A DNA stretch of 64,000 bases from Cryptomeria japonica. Its lineage: Eukaryota > Streptophyta > Pinopsida > Cupressales > Cupressaceae. The DNA is taken from positions 2,915,501 to 2,979,500 of the forward strand of contig NC_081414.1 in assembly GCF_030272615.1 (NCBI RefSeq). Direction: 5' to 3'. Of this stretch, positions 12,441-22,760 are shown in pieces. The position numbers and the translations under genes are program-made. Numbering within the stretch: the stretch's first letter is position 1; each line of letters opens with the position of its first letter. The notes under the pieces were generated by a model. The model worked only from the letters and a program-made list of their open reading frames with translations, was not told the origin of the DNA and searched no databases.

Positions 12441-13806
12441 TCTACCTCCAAATGAGACCCACTATGAGTTCTTGGTGGATAACCTTTTGGTTCCTTCATA
12501 TGAAATCTTTCCTACTGAGATGATATGTGTCGTTGGTCCCAAGTCCTAGTTATATGGTTCCATTTTCACATACCTTCGTGACAATACCCTACTTCCTGAT
12601 CTATCAAATAACCAACATCGCACTTTCATTCGCCAATCCTCTCGATATGTCATTTTAGCTGATATCCTATATCGGCGAGGTCTAGATGGTACTCTTCTTA
12701 GATGTTTAGAAAGCGACGAAGCTCAGATTGCGTTACGTGAAGTACATGAAGGGATATGTGGTCCACATGCTAGTGGTCCTACCTTAGCCAAGAAACTCAT
12801 CAGGACTGGATATTACTGGCCCAATATGGAAAAAGACTCATATCACTTTGTCAAGAAATGTAAGCAATGTCAAATTCATGGAGACCTCGTCCATGCACCA
12901 GCGCAAGAACTTCAACCAATTGCATCTCCTTGGCCCTTTTGTCAGTGGGGACTTAATCTCATAGGCAAGATTCACCCTCCTTCTTCCAATGGTCATAAAT
13001 TCATTATCACTGCCACAAAATATTTCACAAAATGGATTGAAGTCGTGCCTCTCACACAAGTCACTGGAAAATAGATTGCTACGTTCATCCTCAACTATAT
13101 CATTTGTCGATACGGTATTCCTGTTTCCATTATCACTGATAACGGGCGTCCCTTAAAAAATCAAGATGTTCATGAACTCTGTGACCGCTTCCATATTTCT
13201 CATCATCTCTCCACGCCATATTATCCCCAAGGTAACGGTCAAGCTGAGGCATCTAATAAGACAATTCTTAAGATCCTAAAAAAGATAGTCGATGACGATG
13301 GCCATAATTGGCATATCCAACTTAATCCTACACTTTGGGCATACCGCACAAGTGTTCGCACACCTACAGGAGCTACACCCTATTCACTTGTCTATGACGC
13401 TGAAGCCATCTTGCCTATTGAGGTTGAGCTACCCTCTTTACGAGTCTCTTTGCAAAACATTATCAGTGATGAAGACTATAGGGTCTCTTGCTTACAAGAA
13501 CTTGAACTATTGGATGAACGAAGACAAACTGCTTTTAATCACCTCAAAGCTTATCAACAATGAATGAGTCACAGCTACAATCACAAGGTCAAGCCTTGCA
13601 CATTTGAGGTAGGTGATTTGGTTCTCAGAGAAAACCCCAAAAATCAGCAAGACAGAGAGAAGAAGGGCAAGTTTGAACCAGATTGGCTCGGTCCTTATAT
13701 CATTACAACAACATATGGATCTGGTGCATATCAACTCTCAACTATAGAAGGTGAACCTTTGGAGGATCCTATCAACAACATGCACCTTCGCAGGTTTTAC
13801 ACATAG
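12400..13806 (+). pseudogene. Gypsy B integrase remnant
   Basis: The zinc-binding domain has HEGICGPHASGPTLAKK and CKQCQIHGD near 12745-12880. The catalytic core shows WGLNLIGKI near 12943 (Asp replaced by Asn in the usual WGxDLIG), ITDNGRPLKN near 13132 and YYPQGNGQAEASNK near 13216. The C-terminal part has KPCTFEVGDLVLRENPKN and WLGPYIITTTYGSGAYQL, ending HLRRFYT-stop at 13806. Internal stops at 12547, 13072 and 13561 fit single transitions. The domain order RT-RH-IN confirms gypsy. Confidence 0.9.
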
Positions 13807-15472
13807 CTCTTCAGAGTATCCTAACTCAAAAAATACAAAAAAATTCAAAAAATTTCAAAAATACAAAAAAATTATAAAACAACAAAATCGTTACTTGGTG
13901 AAAACCTGGCAAACAGGTGCCTTGTGACACAAAAAAACATTGAAAAATCAAAAAAAGTAAAGAGAAATAATTTTGTCCAATGGTGAAAGGCAAGTACCAT
14001 GGTGAAAACTAGGTCACCAGTGCCATGTGTAGAGACATTGCTCCTCCCTCCTTCAGGATTCACTTTCATCCTTTCACTTTGCACACACTCACGACCAATT
14101 CATCCATAATAAACTTACCCATTCTCATCATGGCTTGTTATTGATCTACCTAAGATTGGTTTGTCATCCATAATAAATCAAATCTTATCTGTTGCTAAGG
14201 CAAATCCTACGTCTAGTGATGGGTGTGGAATTGAGAGCATCACATGTTTCAAGGAGTACAGTTTCTTCTAGCTTCCTTCAGTCTATCCGTGCACAATCCG
14301 CAATAAAGCAGCATCTGCATCGTCGATCCACAATAAAGTTTTGTCTTCTCCACAATAAAGTATCAGTTTCATTGATTCAGTCAGTTTCAGATGAGACACA
14401 GCAGCAACAATGGGCTTCAACAAATCAAATCTTTCAACAGACTCAGACAACATTATGGTTCAGTGCTATCTATCCTTTTTGTGAAAGTAAACATTGTGAC
14501 CACAATCAAATAAGACTTATACAAGTGACAAGAGACACTAAACTTGAGGACTACAGTGAATGTTGGTGTCGAGTCTTGGTTTTCTTTTGATTTTATCTTT
14601 TTGGTGACATGTCTTTTAGCTTTTCCAAGATGTCTCTGACTAGAGATTTTTATCTCCAGGATGTCTTTGACTAGAAAGGCGAGGATGGGGTATCGTCACC
14701 TATTTTTCTTTGCTATCTGTGGATTGTCTCTTAGTAATGCTATGAATTGTCCAAGGATATGAGGACACTGAGAGTCTAGTATGAACTGGGGCATTTCTTG
14801 TTTGCAACTGTCTTATCTCCATGCAAACGGGTACAATAACTTTCTGGGTCGAACATATGCCTCGATTGTCATAACCTACTTGCCATAATAAAGCTCAATG
14901 ATGATAATGCACAAGAAGCTCTTTCACTTTCATATCTTCTATCTTCCATCCTCCTTTCTTGATTGACTTCCATCATCCTTCTCGAGTCCGCGTAGCCTGC
15001 TATCACATGACTGAGCATAATGACACACCAAAAAAAACAAAAAACATTTGCATTTCATGTAGTTTGCACATGCATTACCACATATAAGCATTTCATACAT
15101 ACATATAGATATCACAACTGCATCACATCCTGCACACAACACCTGTTAGCACAATTTACATTTGCATTATCATATTCATCTGCATTACATACATTCACAT
15201 TTGCATTTGCATAACATATTCAAAACATAAAAGAACAAAAATATTGCATTTCATCATGTACATATTTGCATCCATATCATAAGCATCACATAAGAACATC
15301 TCATCACATAGGTACACATGCATATAGCTTCCGCAAAGATGAATCATCTCATATATATAATCAAAAGTGTCATGGTACAATGATGTCAAAATCATATGGC
15401 TATAATCACCCGCAGGTGTCTACATCATCATACAAAATGGTACAATACTGATACATAGGGAGCCCTCTATGG
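13807..15472 (+). other. B 3' spacer between integrase and antisense gene
   Basis: No domain seen. Right after integrase, 13820-13960 is a run of A-rich words (AAAAAATTCAAAAAATT type) followed by GGTGAAAACCTGG. Gypsy C has the mirror image of this arrangement after its own integrase at 35700-35950. Around 14290-14365 CCACAATAAAG occurs three to four times. From 15030 to 15310 words of the type CATTTGCATT and CATATTCATC recur. These look like a slowly scrambling noncoding spacer. Confidence 0.5.
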
Positions 15473-17387
15473 CTATGATGAACTCCCTCCCTCGGAGCTG
15501 CCTGGCCTCGATGGAATCTGAGCCCCTGAAGGACCCACCCCAGGATCATCCCTCATGTCCCCTCTCTCTGGTGGTGGTGGAGGACCCATAACCCCACCGC
15601 TAGATGCCTGTCTCCTCCAGCTCCCTCCCGTAGCTGTTGCTGTCCGCGATGGTCTATGGAAGCTCCTCGCCCGCTGATCCGCTGGCACTACACCATAATA
15701 GAGATCCCGCCAGTAGCCTATCTCCTCCCTTGCCCGTAGGACATAGGCATATCCAGCCCCTATGTCCTCTGTCGCCTGCCTCCCAGCCCTCAGTGTTGTC
15801 TCAGCCTCTGTGTAGCGCTGAATGGCCTAGTCCTGCTCCCGCTCAGTATCTTTGAGCCGCCTCCTGAGTCTATCCCTCTCCCTCTCTAGGTCCTGGATCT
15901 CATCTGCCTGTCCCTGGCAGATCTTCCTCAGCTCCGTCAACTCATCCTCCTCTGCATCAGCCCCCTTTGGCTCCGCTTGTGGCTCCCCCTGTACAGGTGC
16001 CTGCCCCTGTGCCTGTGCCTATACTGGTGGCTATACCTGTCCCTATCCCTACACCTGTCTGGGACTCTGTGCTACTGGCACCTGTAGCAGTAATCCACCG
16101 CGACCCCTCACCACTCGAGCCTGTCTGTCCTCTCCACCCTCCTTCCATGGTGCCACCCTCCTCTCTCCAATTGCCCCCCTCCTCCTCTGTCGGCCTCTCC
16201 CCCCATTATCTCCATCATCATCACCATCCCCACCACCATCTCCATCTAGTAGCTCTCCTGGATCCGTCAGGCGTGGGAATGGATGCTCGACCCAATATGT
16301 TGTGTACTCTACATCCATGTCGGCATCCTCAATCTCTGGCCATATGTCCCAGGGTAGGGGCATCATCTCTACTAGTTGTGTAATAGCCTAATCATATGAT
16401 GGTAATGGCCCAAACTGTGCCTGATCCTTGACAGTCTGTGCATACATGCCTGAACCCCGTGGCATCCGCTGGATCCTGCCGAACTGCCTGCCCACCCTGT
16501 CCACTAGCTGCCTCTCCAGTACATAGGGCATTCGCCCAATCAGATACCTGCTTTGGAAGGTGTAGGGTAGCTCTACCGCATCATCCTCCCACTTCTCACA
16601 TCCCAGGTATGGCCTTCATATAACCATATCAATGTCATCAATAACCTACCGCTAGTGCTCTAACCTGTCAATCCGTGGCTGTGAGGTGATCATGTCGTAC
16701 AAATGCATGAAACTGCGTCCGTGACCTCTGCCCCTAAAGTGTATCAGTCTCATCACTAGTAGATGCTCATAGGCCCACACTTGTAACAATGTGACCCCGC
16801 AGCCCAATCCCACTGACCCATGGTACACAAACTGATGCAGCTCATAATATAGGTGTGCCAGCACACACGGTCCCCAGGTATATCTGGTGTGCTGTTACCA
16901 GTGTCTCCAATGTGCTCCCCCAGCCCACAACCAACCCTCGTGTTGCTCTATTGGGACACAATAACCCACTGATCGCTCCTCCTATCATCGCTGGTAGTGC
17001 CAATCCTGTCTGTGTCATGGTATCCCATGCCACATGCCCTGCCCTCATCTTCAGTCTTGGGTCCTGGAACACTCATCTCAGGGCCTCCCTGTCTCCATCT
17101 CGATCATAGGGAATCAGCTCCCCATCGATCAGTATCCTCAAAATCCTGTATACATCCTCGAGGGTGACTGTCATCTCCCCCATCGGTAAATGAAAGGTGC
17201 AAGTCTCGGAGTGCCACCTCTCCGCCAGTGCAGTCAGGAGTCCCATGTTCGCCCGAAACTCAGGCACATACAAAATATGTCTCAGACCCATAGCCTCAAT
17301 AGCCGCTTGGTCCTTGAAGGTCAGCTCAGGTTGCAACCTCTGAGTCGACGGGAATCTTTCCCGTGACTCCAACATAGGCAAATACTC
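15473..17387 (-). pseudogene. Antisense plant mobile domain (PMD) gene in B, exon 2
   Basis: Read on the minus strand from 17387, the translation EYLPMLESRERFPSTQ, then GLLTALAERWHSETCTFHL, then GEMTVTLEDVYRIL matches the PMD family (MAIN/MAIL1-like, PF10536): the W-x-x-ET-x-TFH core and the EMT-x-TLEDV motif are characteristic. The domain continues through VFQDPRLKMRAGH and, after a one-base slip in a GT run near 16866, LAHLYYELHQFVYHG and WAYEHLLVMRL. Downstream are an acidic low-complexity part (about 16250), a coiled coil ELTELRKICQGQADEIQDLE near 15900, and a Gly/Ser-rich end at 15473. Stops such as TGA near 17073 and several TAG near 16000-16050 fit CGA and CAG decay. The gene runs opposite to gag-pol. 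Confidence 0.85.
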
Positions 17388-17425
17388 CTGCAATCAAACA
17401 AATCAATCATGTTAGTCATAGTGGC

Positions 17426-17585
17426 ATTCACTGTTCATCACAAAATGCTACTTTTTATCTAAGTGCATATGGTACTCTATCCTAGTGACACTCACTGTTC
17501 ATCACAAAGTGCTGCTCATATTTTAGTACTCCCTGTTCATCACAAAGTACTATATCTTGGTACTCACTGTTCATCACAAAGTGCC
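17426..17585 (-). repeat. Four copies of GTTCATCACAAAGTGC in the antisense intron
   Basis: The plus-strand word CACTGTTCATCACAAAGTGC occurs four times with variants (near 17430, 17490, 17528 and 17567), at uneven spacing of about 40-60 bp. The word contains CACT and AGTG ends that can pair. Confidence 0.7.
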
Positions 17586-17809
17586 TTGATCTATCCTATC
17601 CTAGGGCCTCTACTTGAGTGAATCCTCTTAAGTAGTTTCCTAATTGGCAACGTATGTTCTATCATAGAATTGTCAATCCTAGCCCTATTTGCAATCATAG
17701 TCTTCCTTAGAGGACCTGCTTGAGTGTATCCTTTCAGCAACTTATCCAATCGACAGCGTATGTTCATCACAGAATTGCCGATTTGACCTAGAAGACACAA
17801 CTTCACATT

Positions 17810-18100
17810 TTTGGACACAAATGCGCTTTCCTGACATAAACGCGCTTGTAGACTGCATAAACGCGCTTGTTTTACATAGGCGCGCCTAAATGACACAGAT
17901 GTGCCTATGCTCTGCATAGATGCGCCTGGGCGACACAAACGTGCCTGCCTAGCATAGACGCGCCTACACAGCATAGACGCGGCCACATTTTGCAAAGACA
18001 CGTTTTCTAGCATAGACGCGCTTGACACAAACACAGACACGCTTGGCGAGCACAGATGCGCCTGGCACCAACACAGACGCGCCTGGACATTTTTGACATT
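17810..18100 (-). repeat. Inverted CGCGTCTGTG-word array in the antisense intron
   Basis: About fifteen copies of CATAGACGCGCCTG or ACACAGACGCGCCTGG on the plus strand, which is CAGGCGCGTCTGTG on the minus strand. It is the same word as in the leader arrays of B (4196-4415, 5634-5843) but in opposite orientation. Relative to the antisense gene it has the orientation the leader arrays have relative to gag. Many copies show CpG decay (ATGCGCC, ACGTGCC). Confidence 0.85.
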
Positions 18101-18200
18101 TTTTTTGGACCCTATTCTAAGCGCATTTATTACCCTAGCTAGCATGCATTAATGACAACAATAAATGCATCAAAGTACGAGGAGGTTTTGCGGTACTTAC

Positions 18201-18266
18201 CGGCTCTCCTGCTTCTGCTGGCCTCTGGAATCGGCGAACGTGGTCGAATCTGTGAACCAAAGCCAT
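18201..18266 (-). pseudogene. Antisense PMD gene in B, exon 1
   Basis: ATG at 18266 on the minus strand opens 22 codons (MALVHRFDHVRRF onward, ending AGEP) that run directly into a consensus donor GTAAGT. The phase matches exon 2. A CA/AG-rich stretch precedes it. Short first exons before the PMD are plausible, but the start is inferred from the splice fit. Confidence 0.65.
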
Positions 18267-18598
18267 TGTTGCTGACTGCTGCTGCTCTATTTTCACTCTG
18301 CACTCTGCTCTCATGGATGTGTAGATGACAATGAGGATGTATTTCCCTCGTGATCTCTCTTATAGACAACCCTAGCCCTAGCCCTCGTTTCCCGAGTCAG
18401 TCTTCATTATCCCGTGACTTTGTCACTCTATCCGGTCAGTCCATTCTAACCTTTCTTTCTTATTGAGAGATTGTCTGCGATCTTTTTAGACATTTTTTCA
18501 TCCAATCTCTCGAGGGGGCATATCATTCCCATCTTGGGGCAACTTTGTATCAGTTCATCTTATCTTCTTTGAAACAACGTGACAAGCCGCATTGTCTT

Positions 18599-18612
18599 AA
18601 AGAGGGGCAAAA
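18599..18612 (+). other. Polypurine tract of gypsy B
   Basis: AAAGAGGGGCAAAA immediately precedes the 3' LTR, the site that primes plus-strand DNA. Gypsy C has nearly the same tract at its own 3' LTR (minus strand, 34400-34413). Confidence 0.85.
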
Positions 18613-19389
18613 TGTAGACACCCAAAATTGTCCAATCTAATTAAATAAATATCATTATTTATTTAATTATTATAAGCTTAATTCTTCTATTAATTAAATA
18701 AATCTTTATTTATTTAATTAATTCATTTAACCTCTTCTAGCCTTATTTCTCATTTAAATAAATACATTTATTTATTTAAATTATCCTTTTCCTAAATTAA
18801 ATAAATATCTTATTTATTTAATTATCCCACTTCTTCTATTAATTAAATAAATCTTTATTTATTTAATTAATTCATTAACCTTTTCTACCCATGACACATG
18901 TCATTCATCTCTTAATTCATACACTACCTACCCCTTTCATTATTTTATTATTTCTTTTACCTACCTTCTAATCATAGCCGACCTCCTTTTACACCTCTCA
19001 ATCTTATCCCTCCATTTCATATAGTGTCTTCTATATAAGGAGATGCTTCCTTCATTATCAAACCCTAGCTAGCTAACTACTTGATCAATTGACTACTTGG
19101 CATATGCGATTCTACTTGCAACCACATTCTGTTCTTTGTTGAGCTCTTGTGCACATAAAATCTGAGAGCAAATATATCAAGCAAGATCAATGGAGATAGG
19201 AATAATAGAGATCCAAACCCTATTGGACATGTGATGGTATAATCTTTGTGATTTCATTTGATTTGCATTGTCTTAGGTAATCTTCATATGTTATGGTGGA
19301 TCTTTGTTGTTGTTAGGCTAGGGTTTTGTGGTTGAATTCATTTAGCCTTTCAATATCGTTATTATAGTTATCCATTTTCACCGTAAATA
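18613..19389 (+). repeat. 3' LTR of gypsy B
   Basis: 777 bp, same length as the 5' LTR. About 19 substitutions are visible between them, including the terminal CA changed to TA. It carries the TATA copy near 19031. Target duplication CTTTG follows at 19390-19394. Confidence 0.95.
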
Positions 19390-19412
19390 CTTTGTATATT
19401 GTCATCAATGCC

Positions 19413-19424
19413 AAAGGGGGAGAT
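19413..19424 (+). other. Polypurine tract of copia A
   Basis: AAAGGGGGAGAT sits directly before TGTTGG, the start of the 3' LTR. This is the classic copia PPT position. Confidence 0.85.
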
Positions 19425-19489
19425 TGTTGGCATTTGTGCAGAGTATATTGACATGATGATATTATGTTGTCATTGATGTCAATATACAG

Positions 19490-19690
19490 GAGAGTGAACC
19501 GACAATATGCTGAAAAGTGAACCGGTATAATGTGGTGAACTAGTATATGTGCAAAGAAGTCAACAGGTATATTGAAGCTAAGCAGCTGGTAAAGAGAACC
19601 GGTGTAGCGGTATAAACGGGTATATGAGCAATAGGTGAAGCGGTATGTTTGTCCAAGTGAACCGGTATGATGGAATGTGAATCGACATAT
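19490..19690 (+). repeat. GTGAACCGGTAT array in copia A LTR (U3)
   Basis: Words such as GTGAACCGGTATA, GAACCGGTGTAGCGGTAT and GTGAAGCGGTATG recur about eight to ten times every 15-30 bp in the first 270 bp of the 3' LTR. This is a U3 position where LTR enhancers lie. Several copies are decayed (GTGAATCGACAT). Further ACCGGTT words occur at 21740-21910. Confidence 0.7.
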
Positions 19691-19713
19691 GGAATGTGTC
19701 GTGCTCTATGAAG

Positions 19714-20636
19714 TGTACTTGTACCTGCAAACACAATACACTCAATAAGTCATTACAAGCATGGTTAGAAGATTTAAATCAAAGAAAGACAAAACCATAG
19801 CTAATTGACTTATTGCCTCCTAGTAAATGCGAGTATGAAAAATGCTCTCAGATTGGATTATACAAAATTCAGTGACTTGACTACACTTAGATGGAGGATT
19901 TGAATGATGCAAATGCATGATCTCAGCAAGAATAACATGATTAAGCTACATGAATGATTGATCTAGCATGATTAAGCTAAGATTTAAGCTAAAATTGAGC
20001 ATGATAACATTGCTAAAACTGATAAACTATAAGCTAGATGCCTATAGTAATAATGCATAAGACGAGAATGAGATGGAATCCATATTGGTCAAAATGAGGT
20101 CTATTTATAGGATTTTCCAAGGCTAGGGGTGAGTTGGCAAGAATCAACGGTTGAGATTGATCTAAAGATATCAATGGTTAAATTGGAGGAGATGGCAAAG
20201 GGGTTGGATTAAAGGGAACATTTGTCATCTCTATGGTGACAAGTGTCAAGAGGCTTCTAGAAGGAGTGGGATGAAAGGGAACATGGTGGTAGGTAGAATG
20301 GGTTAGGTTTAGGAGTGGTAGAAGTTAGGAGCATTTGAATTTAAAAATTCAAATAATATGAAAAGGCTAATTAATCTCAACAACTCATAATTGATTTGCT
20401 TTAATTAATTAGGGGATTAGAATAAATGATTTTGGATGAGAGAATTAATTAATTTGAATTAATTAATTAAAGGGGTGAAATGAACCTATTTAATAAATCC
20501 TTAGATTTATTAATAAGTAGATGAAAAGGGAAATTTAATCAAATTGCTTAGTGAATTCAATTAAATTGGGGAGGAGGATTGATTAAATAATTGCTTATTT
20601 AATTAATTATCTTCAGACCATTTTTAGGTGTATACA
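19714..20636. mobile_element. Solo-LTR-like insert in copia A LTR
   Basis: An AT-rich block of about 920 bp breaks A's LTR. On the minus strand it begins TGTATACACCTAAAAATGG, an LTR-like start resembling TGTAATACCCTAAAAATGG of element H (61017-62027). The opposite ends also align: AATAAGTCATTAC, then GCATGGTTAG and CTAGTAAATGCGAGT. It holds no ORF. Right edge is fixed at 20636 by the TACA end; the left edge is uncertain by about 10 bp and I found no clear target duplication. Confidence 0.6.
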
Positions 20637-22024
20637 GAATGTTTTCAAGTAAGGCTTAATATGGTATGACTATCGGTTGGTAGTCTTAGCTTAAGGGTTT
20701 CCGGTTGAAGTGTTCCAAGCCTGTGTGTTTCAACCGATGACATTGTGTGATGAGCTAGCATTGTAATCAAGATCAGATCGTGTTGCCACCTCAACCTTGT
20801 GCGCGTGAAGGATCTTGCATGAAGGAGATTGATCCTATCTGCCTCGGGAATGTGCGAAGTCCCTGTAAACAATGGAGAATGCGTGATGGGTTATCGCCTC
20901 CATGAAATGGTGAAGAACGAATGATGGAGAATATCTTGAGATCTATTCAAGACCGTTGTATTCAAATGCAAAGTGTTCAATGGCCAGGATTGAACCGCCT
21001 AAATTTCTTAACCTAAATGTTTAGGGTTTAGGCTACTGACCTATCTGTTTCCTATAAGGTCGATTTTGTGTTTCATACTGAGGTTGTTGGCAAATGGTGT
21101 GTGTGTATCTAAGTGCAGAGATACGTGATTATTGCCAGACCAGACGAGATAAGAGGATTGATTCCTACATAGTGTGTATGCAGAAGGAAGGAACTTAAGT
21201 GGATATGTATTAGGCATTGAGTGCTATTATCAGATCATTGTAATATCTGTTGATCTTTAACCACTTCAACAGTTGGAAAATCCCTTAACCGGGTAGCTTT
21301 AACCAGCTTGATGAAAATCCTTTAACATGGTGCCTCAAACTCATTGAGTTCTTGAAATCCTCTAACAAGGTAACCTCTAATAGGGTTTAACCCTTAACCG
21401 GGTATTTAGCCATCCCTTAACCGGGTGATCTCTAATAGGATCGGTTCCTAATAGAACCCATTGTAACAGTCTTAATCGGACTAGGCTCCTAACAGAGCGG
21501 ACTTCTAAAGAGTTCAAAAGAAGCTTGTGGGTATTCATCCCCATCGTGGTTTTTCCTAGTTGGGTTTCCACGTGAAAAATCTGGGTGTCATGTGTAGTAT
21601 TTTTCATGTGATGATTTAAGTGATTTGTGTCTAAAGGTAAGTCATGCTGAGCTAGCTGTTATTATATTTCTGATGATAGATTACCTAATCATGCATAAGG
21701 TTGAAAAGGAAGTGTAGTATTAAATTGAGTGGAAAGCTAAGTGATTAACCGGTTAATGCTTGTCACAGTCATTCTTAGCTTTACCGGTTGCACTCTGTTT
21801 CAGACCGGTGTTACTGTCTGTCAGACATTTGCAGTGTTTGCAGTCAAACCGGTTCGGGAAAGTTTTTGTGACTGTACTGATTCACCCCCCCCTCTCAGTA
21901 CCGGTTTGGTACTTATTATTCATCATTGAGTTATCACAAGGCAATGAAAGAATTTATTGTAGGTTAGACAGATTTATGTCAATAAGGACTACTTTAGTTT
22001 TGACAAAATAAATATGGTTGCATT

Positions 22025-22760
22025 GTGAAGGTGTACCCTTATACTTTATTTGACAATCAATTTATCCAAGTGAACATACTAATGAACAACATGGTTAGTA
22101 ATGCGTGTAAAAGATATAACAATTGCATACTTAATACAAACTTTCTACAAGATGAAGATTGCAATAATGCTATTTCCATGCTTAGAGAAATAAATAAATG
22201 GATTTTAAAGGACAAAACTATCATTGAAATATTGGAACACAATGTTAGTGGATGGAAAGTAATTTATCAAACCAAATGGAAGAAAAGAGATATGGATAGT
22301 AGGAAAGTAGCTTGGATGGTCTTAATGGGAAGCTTTTGGAGGCTGCAGCGAATATGCAGAATGGTCCTACCAATATGATCCTAAATGAAGAATTGATAAT
22401 GGCAAAATATTCCTTGATAAAACTATAGACCAATAAAATCCAAGGCATTAAAGTAAGGGATAAAATGAATTGGCTAAGGAATGGAGACAAAGGTTCCAAA
22501 TTATTTTTTAGGTTCATAAAAATTAAAGAAGAGAGAAGATAGACAATGTATGGGTAGAGGAAAAGCTTGTTTATGACTAGGAGGATATTAAGAAACCATT
22601 CCTTGGAATCTAGAAAAATCTCTTCTCTTCTTAAGGTAATAACTCCAATTGTCAAGATGTAACTATTTTTTGTAAATAATGAATTTCTAGGAAACTAAGG
22701 AGGACATTGTAACCCCTTGCCAAGAAACCCTAAAGGATAAGAGAAAATTACACAAGAAAT
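22025..22760 (+). pseudogene. LINE (non-LTR) reverse transcriptase linker fragment
   Basis: Translations in two or three plus frames give a typical plant L1-type region between endonuclease and RT. The key string is NKIQGIKVRDKMNWLRNGD, then KGSKLFFRFIK around 22440-22530; the W-L-x-x-GD-x-x-(S/T)K-x-FF motif is diagnostic. Preceding text (KYSLIKL, WKVIYQTKWKKR) and following text (EDIKKPFLGI, then NNSNCQDVTIF) also fit. Frameshifts and stops (near 22378, 22426, 22540) show it is dead. No endonuclease, RT core or poly(A) tail was found, so it is truncated at both ends. Confidence 0.65.

Larger units (their letters stand above)
17388..18200 (-). other. Intron of the antisense PMD gene in B
   Basis: On the minus strand the donor is GTAAGT (18195-18200) directly after a short ATG-led exon, and the acceptor is TTTGATTGCAG ending at 17388. 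Both flanking exons are in phase 0, so splicing joins the frames exactly. The 813-nt intron contains two repeat arrays (17426-17585 and 17810-18100). Splicing is predicted, not observed. Confidence 0.7.
3275..19389 (+). mobile_element. Gypsy element B (Tat-type, 16.1 kb, complete but decayed)
   Basis: Plus-strand Ty3/gypsy element with two 777-bp LTRs starting TGTAGACACCC and ending GTAAACA (5') or GTAAATA (3'), flanked by perfect CTTTG repeats at 3270-3274 and 19390-19394. Order inside: PBS, long leader with GC-rich arrays, gag, protease, G-patch-like segment, RT, two RNase H domains, integrase, long 3' region with an antisense plant-mobile-domain gene, PPT. Integrase after RNase H and the second RNase H of archaeal type place it in the Tat branch of Ty3/gypsy. 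By eye the LTRs differ at about 2-3% of sites. Coding regions are full of stops and have several frameshifts, so it is now non-autonomous. Confidence 0.95.
19395..21925 (+). mobile_element. Copia element A, right part (PPT and 3' LTR)
   Basis: Continuation of A after B. Sequence TATATTGTCATCAATGCC leads into PPT AAAGGGGGAGAT (19413-19424) and an LTR starting TGTTGGCATT at 19425. The LTR ends ...GTACTTATTATTCATCA at 21925. The LTR is interrupted by an insert at about 19714-20636, leaving roughly 1.6 kb of own LTR. Within it, 21240-21450 repeats CTAATAGG and CTTAACCGGGT words, and a C-run (CACCCCCCCCTCTCAG near 21884) lies about 40 bp from the end. Confidence 0.88.

Noticed and set aside
15852..16391. 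179-codon Ser/Pro/Cys-rich plus-strand ORF
   Set aside because: Shadow of the acidic and coiled-coil part of the antisense PMD gene; low complexity.
17591..18145. 184-codon minus-strand ORF across the intron arrays
   Set aside because: Translates the same repeat word (ARLCQ-type peptides), lies inside the predicted intron and has no domain; treated as repeat shadow.
19704..20645. Target duplication for the insert in copia A's LTR
   Set aside because: TGAAG on the left and GAATG on the right do not match; borders cannot be fixed this way.
22709..22730. TGTAACCCCTTGCC as a possible LTR start
   Set aside because: The bases read as continuation of the LINE frame (TKEDIVTPCQ) and no matching end or duplication was found.
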